A stretch of 64,000 nt of DNA from NCBI RefSeq assembly GCF_008831285.2, contig NC_045144.1, positions 21,219,716-21,283,715 of the forward strand, read 5' to 3'. Below the pieces are notes generated by a model. That model ran no database searches, was not told the DNA's origin, and saw only the letters and a list, made by a program, of their open reading frames with translations. This DNA is from Nymphaea colorata (lineage: Eukaryota > Streptophyta > Magnoliopsida > Nymphaeales > Nymphaeaceae). This document shows positions 58,701-64,000 of this stretch, in pieces. Both the position numbers and the translations under genes were made by a program. Every line of letters starts with the position of its first letter. The stretch's first letter is position 1.

Positions 58701-61700
58701 TTCACCTTGCATGCTTTTGATTCTCTTCTGTATCCTTCTTCCATTGGGTAAGCTTTTGCATCATGTATATCGATAAATCAGATACATGTAGAAATGTTGA
58801 CTTGCACGAATTGTAATGTCATATATCTAAACATCTGAGGTTGAGAGTCCTTATTCCCTAAAATATTTTGTTGCTATTTTCTTCAGGGATTTGCAGTCCT
58901 ACCTTTCTACTCTCACTTTGTTTGTGGCACCTGAAAGTGAAAATCTTTTTATCCTAGTGGACAATCGTCCATGGTTGACAAAAGGACATTCTAAACATGC
59001 ACATATATGGCAATTAATGGTTACAAAGGTAAAGCAAATGACTGCATATACTGGATTTGCTTTAAATATTGATCTCTGAATTGCAAATTTCTGTTTAACA
59101 TTGATCTGCAGTCCAGGAAATCTCCCTTTGCTAATACCCGTGCTAGGAGGGAGCGGAAGGATTCTGGGAAAAAGCTCCACTTGAGGAATGGCTTGAAACC
59201 AAGCCTTGGCGAGACAATGAAATTGAAGAGATGGTTTTGTTCAATTTATGCAGCAGTTAATCATAAGAAAGTCCTGCTTCCAGTGAATGAATTGCACCAA
59301 ACATTTTATGGCTTTATACTCTTTGAAATCTCATGGAAGGATATTCGTGGCATTAACTACTTGAATGAACTTCAGGTTTTTGTTTCCCTTAACTAATTTA
59401 TTTACATCTTTGCATAACATGCAGTTTTACAACATTCTTAGTAATTTCCTTTTTGTTCCAGACTGATACATCTCTTGCCTTGGAGGCTCAGTACATGAAG
59501 AAGTGGGAATTTGACAGTGCAGAACAAGCTTGTATATTCGTTTCATCCTGGTTCTCTGGCACATTATTTGAGAGCACTCTTTTGAAAAATTATCTGAGTG
59601 ATGTATCTGATGTAGATATCTGTGGAAGTCCTGATTTGGGGCATGGATCAACTTTTCCGGATGCCCCAAATTCTTTTGGAAAGGAGATGTTTTATGATGC
59701 CCATGATATTTTTCCAATTGAAAGCTCTAGCAGTGAAACTGAAACCTCTTATGATGAGCATGAGTCTTTGACAGATAGTCCATTTGATTGTCTTAGAGGA
59801 GAAGATGTTTGTACGTCCACTGGATTGCCTGATAGCTCTAATCCTTTCAGGACACCTTCTTCAAGCCCTTGCAAAAGAAGAAAAATAACCGGAAGGTCAA
59901 GCTATTCCATTGGAGAAATTGCATGGGATACACTATGGCAATCCAATGATTTTCCTAATTCTGCTAACCTTGTGAATGAAAAAAGTTTACTTTTTGATGC
60001 TACTCTGTATAAGGATGTTTTTGTTTTAATCAAGTTCAATGATCGCAATCTTCCGTTCAGGCTGCGGCAGATAATCATGTCTGATTTACGGCTTCTTACA
60101 TTGCTAGAGTCAGGCCTTCCTTCTTGGGCTATATTTCTTCAGTCATATCCAGTATTTTGCCAGTTCTATCGTCCATGGATGAGGCCATTAGCAAGAATCT
60201 TGTATGTGGTAGTTTCTTTCATGACAGTCCTAATTGGATTTTATGATTTGTACAAAAATGTGCCTGTCTTGAAGTTGACTGCTGCACGGTTGTGTGGGCC
60301 ATTTTTCGATTGGATAGAATCCTTGGAAATGGTGTCCAGGGTCAAGTACTTGGGAACCATGCTTTTCCTGCACAACTTTGAGAAGGCTATTAGATGGCTT
60401 CTCATGCTTGTACGTGCTACTCGGGCATTGTTTTCAGTTCTTGTCTCTCCAGTTGCAGATCCACTTATTGAGCTATTTGGATTTTTACTTCCAGTATGGG
60501 ATCTGTGCTTCCAGACAGTGTGGGGCATCTGTTCTGCCATTTGGATTATTTTTGAGTCGGTATCCAGCACTGCCTTGGACGTTGTACACTTTCTGCTGTG
60601 GCCTTTGTATTTCATACTTTCTACAATCTGGTACACTGGTATGGTCCTGACATATTGGATATGTTTCATATATCTGTGCATTATTACTCTCTATTAGCAT
60701 ACTTGTAGTGAAGTGGTGGCAAGTGACTTTATTTCTTCTCTTGCAGTGACATGGATAATATATCCTGTATTTTGGGCATTCTGGTTTGTGGTAGTTGCTC
60801 CTTTCCGCTTGATTATTGCACTGGTGACTTATGTAGCACTGCTTTCCTACAACATTTTTTCTCTTATTCAAGAGTGTTGGATACCAATAAAAAGGATCTT
60901 CCATGTTGCTTCAACTATGGAGCAAACACCAAGAAGATCTGACATTTCCATGTTACGTACATTGTGGAACGACCTATTCTCACAGGTTTGGAAGGCTAAA
61001 GTCATGAATTATTCTACGTTTACTTCTTCCACTGAAATAACTTTTATGATTTTCAGGTATTTCGTGCAATCAGAAGCATCCTGAATGTTTTTGTTGCATT
61101 TTGTGCAATATGTAACAGGCATCGTCTAAGGTGAATGCTTGGTTTTTGAGTTTATCTGGGCCTTTAGCTCTTCTGTTAGTTTAGCTTTTCTATTAGTTAT
61201 GCTACACTGTGTAGTTTGATATCATTTAGTAGTGCAGTAAAACATCTAGTAAACTTCTGTTGGTTACATCTTTTTCTTTAACAAAAATGCCCATAGCCCC
61301 ATAATGAAATATTGTCGGTCTTGGATTTTACTGTGATACCCTACCACAAAGCTGACGAGGAAGCATAATGCTGATGATATGTACCATTATGTGCATATGT
61401 TGCTGCATCCTGTAGTCTAAAATGGTGACATCTTATACTTTTACTATTTCTGGTAAAATGGTGTACCTTTCAAGCTCTTTGAGTTTGACTACTGGAGGCA
61501 CCAGAGAAAATAACATAGTAACTCAGCAACCAAGTGAACAACGGTGCTTGCATGTTAGAAAGTGTCCTTTGACTAGCTATGTGGTAAATATGCAGTTGAG
61601 TTGGACAGCTTTCTTTTTTTTACCATGTTTAGATGGATCTTTTTTACTTGTTTGGAGCATCATTCTAGGCAGGATATGGTGAATGGGATGTTTGTCATTA

Positions 61701-62738
61701 AACTGATGGTTTTTTTGTGATTCGTGATTAAAATTGGCAGCATCTACAATCATCTATTGAAAATTCTTGCACGTTTGTCCTGTCGACATCATACAGGCCA
61801 TTCACCAGAGATGAACCATAGGGTGCAGGAACGTGGAGCACAGACTGCGGTATTTCATCTTTGCTCTGCAGTTGCATATAATTTGTGATCTTTCAATCTA
61901 ATTGTTAGTGGAACTCCCCGTTCTCTTTTGTTTGTCCATTCTGATTCTTTCTTTCATGCTTTCTACTGTCAGAAAGCTGTAGTTCAGGTAAGAGTTGAGG
62001 GCTTGAGTGAAATTTCCTCAAAAATACATGGTGTTGAAGAATTTTTGAGCAACTGAGGTGGTACCTGTGGATTTTACTCCTGTATTTGTTGAAGAAGGTG
62101 TTGGTAAATACTGCCTTCTAGAGATGGTATATGCGAGTCTAAAAAATTGGAGCCTCTCCATACCTTAGCTCGAGAAAGATGCCTAGAATGCACTTGTTCT
62201 TGAGAAATGAAAAAGCAAAACAGGAAAAGCTCATGAATCTTTGGCACGATTTCTGCAGTTAGTTTTATTGGAAGCCCCAAATTCAAATGGCTTTTTGAGT
62301 TGGACATAACTCCTGTATTATGTTAATAATGTGTGTGAAATTGGTGCTTGGAAACTGGACGTACTAACACATACGTCTCACAGATAAAACAATTGTGGCT
62401 GCTCAAAATGAAAAACAAGAGTTTTTTGAAGAGCTAGAATATGTTCCATTAAGAGGCCTTCGGGAAATTGATGTCGTGGGAACATCTCACATATCTTTGA
62501 CTGTTGATATTGAGTTCAATTTATTATGTGCCAATACTTTTCTTACACATGGCTGTTCCCTTTTGTACATGCAGTCAGAAGCAAAGACAAGGCAAGGACG
62601 CAAGTAAGTCCAGAAGAAGCTCTGCATGAAAATGCTTTTTGAACCGTGTTAATCAATATCTGTTTGCGCAGGTACTCTTCTCAACTTGAAAAAGAAGATC
62701 CACGGAGAGTATACAGTCGCAAACATAGGCAGCTATAA
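55787..62738 (+). CDS. Conserved plant multi-pass membrane protein of unknown function
   Basis: I recognise a plant-specific conserved protein but know no function for it. Confident exons: 55787-55839, 58887-59028, 59112-59375, 59462-60638, 60747-60985, 61057-61130, 61741-61849 (686 aa). The N terminus reads IGDLQSYLSTLTLF and ILVDNRPWLTKG; a basic stretch follows (ANTRARRERKDSGKKLHLR). Residues about 200-300 are acidic and Ser-rich and end in a basic CKRRKITGR patch. From about 397 to 600 there are repeated hydrophobic segments (for example ILYVVVSFMTVLIGFYDLY, IIYPVFWAFWFVVVAPFRL), so several membrane spans. The 3' end is unsure: a 15-nt exon (61973-61987) with good splice sites, or a longer one to 62029 that joins in phase to 62378-62603, then 62672-62738 ending RVYSRKHRQL and TAA. 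Intron 1 is 3 kb and holds repeats. Confidence 0.82.
56978..57385 (+). mobile_element. AT-rich dispersed repeat, possible third copy
   Basis: Starts AGTGTCACAGATATCG and ends AACATCGAGG in intron 1 of the membrane-protein gene. It shares the general build of the repeats at 30426 and 43256 (TTCTTATTAGTTTCTGGTTTATTTC against GTTATTAGTTTCTCACTGATTTTA, and runs of AAAAA and TTTTT). It is much more diverged, so its membership is tentative. Confidence 0.35.
57530..57780 (-). mobile_element. Possible antisense LTR-retrotransposon remnant
   Basis: On the minus strand, CACAATTGGTATTAAGGCCAAG resembles an LTR end followed by a decayed TGGTATCAGAGC primer-binding site. This is the only evidence; no coding domain was seen nearby. 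It lies in intron 1 of the membrane-protein gene. Confidence 0.3.
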
Positions 62739-64000
62739 TGGTCATCATATGCAACCAATCTCTTTTGTTATATAAATAAACATTTTAGGCCCACAGATGT
62801 TATGTTTATTCTTTTGTTCTTTATTTTTTTCGTGCCCTACGTTTTGTAAATTTTCTAGTTTGGGCTCCTGGAGGAATGGCGGATGGTTGTAATATACAGT
62901 AGTCAGTTAGTTCATCTCGTCCTGTAACATCATGTGGGAATTGAAAATTATGGAAAAGAAAAGCATATGATCCTTACACATGACTTTACAATGTTTGGTT
63001 CCCAAGTAAAATTGTTCTTCCTCACAATCTTACCCATTTCTCTTCATAGTTGAACAAAAATTTTGATGGCACCGCTCTTATCATTGGCTTGTAGCGCTTC
63101 TTCCCCAGCCACCTCAGAGGCCCTTAGTTAGCTGTTATTTAAGCTTACCTGGTCATCAGTTAACTGTTACTTAAGCTGTACTCTGTTTAGGGAATTCAAA
63201 GATTGAATGTACTCCCACTGTAGGCTTGTAGGCTAGGAAATTTTAATAGTATAACATAGTTTTTGTACATGGATTACCCATAAACATATATGGGTAGAAA
63301 GATCACAATAATGGCAGATCCAAAAAAATCTAAAGCAGGGTGAGGCAGAAGTGGGCAGTCTGTTTTCTATGGATGGTGGCCGAAGAGCTACTTGCAATGG
63401 GCGACGGTCCGCATGAGGCACCCATCTCTTGGAGCAGGTTATATGTTCAGGCCTGAGCAAACGATTTGCATGTTTGCAAATAGAAATGGCCTCTGGACTC
63501 AGTAAAGAAGAGTGAATGCGCAAAGGGGGATAAGTTTCATTTTCACAAATGATTGAAATGCTTCCTTCATTTTTCTTATAAAATGACCAACATACCCTTC
63601 ATACAAAACTGTTTGAGGTAGGGGCGGAGCCAGAATTTTTTCATGAAGGAGGTCGAATTAAAGTTTCTAAATTTTAACTAAGGTCGAAATATCATCTTTC
63701 AAAATTTTTTGTATAAAACAAGTGAAAATAAAACCGACCTCGCCTGCCGCCTGGGTCTATCTTCTCCCACTGCTTTCATGACAGCCAAAGGCTTACCCAT
63801 TGCCCTAAACGCCCTCAAGTCTTGAGGAAGTAGTGCTGATTTCTTTGATGTAGAGGGAACATGATGAAGATATCTAATGTAAGATTTTCAACCATGTTGG
63901 TGGGATTTCCCAACCAAAACTAGAAGCAATGAGATTCTGAGAAGTTCTAAACTGGAACTACGTAAAAAATAGGCAACTGGTGGAATCCCAACTCTGTGTG
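62739..64000. other. 3' flank of the membrane-protein gene
   Basis: AT-rich sequence with the probable 3' UTR. Near 63623 the string GGGGCGGAGCCAGAATTTTT resembles the end of hAT-like small elements (compare the CAGTGGC.GAGCCA ends at 49767). Its partner end was not found in the window. No gene was recognised. Confidence 0.5.

Noticed and set aside
60241-60904. Minus-strand open frames of up to 146 codons opposite the membrane-protein exons
   Set aside because: They lie antisense to a well-supported long exon and show no conserved motif.
1-64000. A new defence, CRISPR-like or gene-cluster system
   Set aside because: All six genes belong to conserved single-gene plant families, and the repeats are transposon remnants, microsatellites or local duplications.

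Overview
The window is nuclear DNA from a flowering plant. Six multi-exon genes have GT-AG introns and conserved plant protein sequence. The gaps between exons are AT-rich and full of (TA)n and (GA)n microsatellites, Ty1/copia retrotransposon remnants and small inverted-repeat elements. The species cannot be fixed from the sequence. There is no sign of bacterial, plastid or viral gene organisation, and no rRNA, tRNA or CRISPR array was seen.

Layout from left to right: (1) the 3' four exons of an MPC2-type mitochondrial pyruvate carrier (338-5019, +), whose first exon lies outside the window or is missing; (2) a complete EH-domain ATPase of the EHD family (8077-16901, +, 16 exons, 541 aa); (3) a mitochondrial GrpE/Mge1 nucleotide exchange factor (18440-24723, +, 5 exons, 336 aa); (4) a plastid trigger-factor-like protein, TIG1 (26946-45579, +, 13 exons, 540 aa); (5) a SOBER1-like acyl-protein thioesterase/carboxylesterase (47341-53225, -, 6 exons, 291 aa) with an unusual N-terminal hydrophobic segment; (6) a conserved plant multi-pass membrane protein of unknown function (55787 to about 62738, +), whose last two or three exons are uncertain. 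Genes 1 to 4 run head to tail, gene 5 converges on gene 4, and genes 5 and 6 diverge from a 2.5 kb spacer. All exon joins were made by hand from splice consensus, reading phase and family knowledge.

The genes do not form an operon-like pathway. Genes 1, 3 and 4 all work in organelles, and genes 3 and 4 are both organellar descendants of bacterial chaperone factors, probably by chance of location. The most unusual content is in the introns: a 104-bp tandem duplication that copies a splice donor in the EHD gene, a 207-bp duplication inside a copia 3' LTR, a 125-bp intronic duplication in the GrpE gene, long foldback elements, a hAT-like MITE with a near-perfect target duplication, and an AT-rich dispersed repeat present in opposite orientations in two TIG1 introns. 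I found no convincing new biological system. The unknown membrane protein and the membrane-anchored SOBER1-like enzyme are the most open functional questions.
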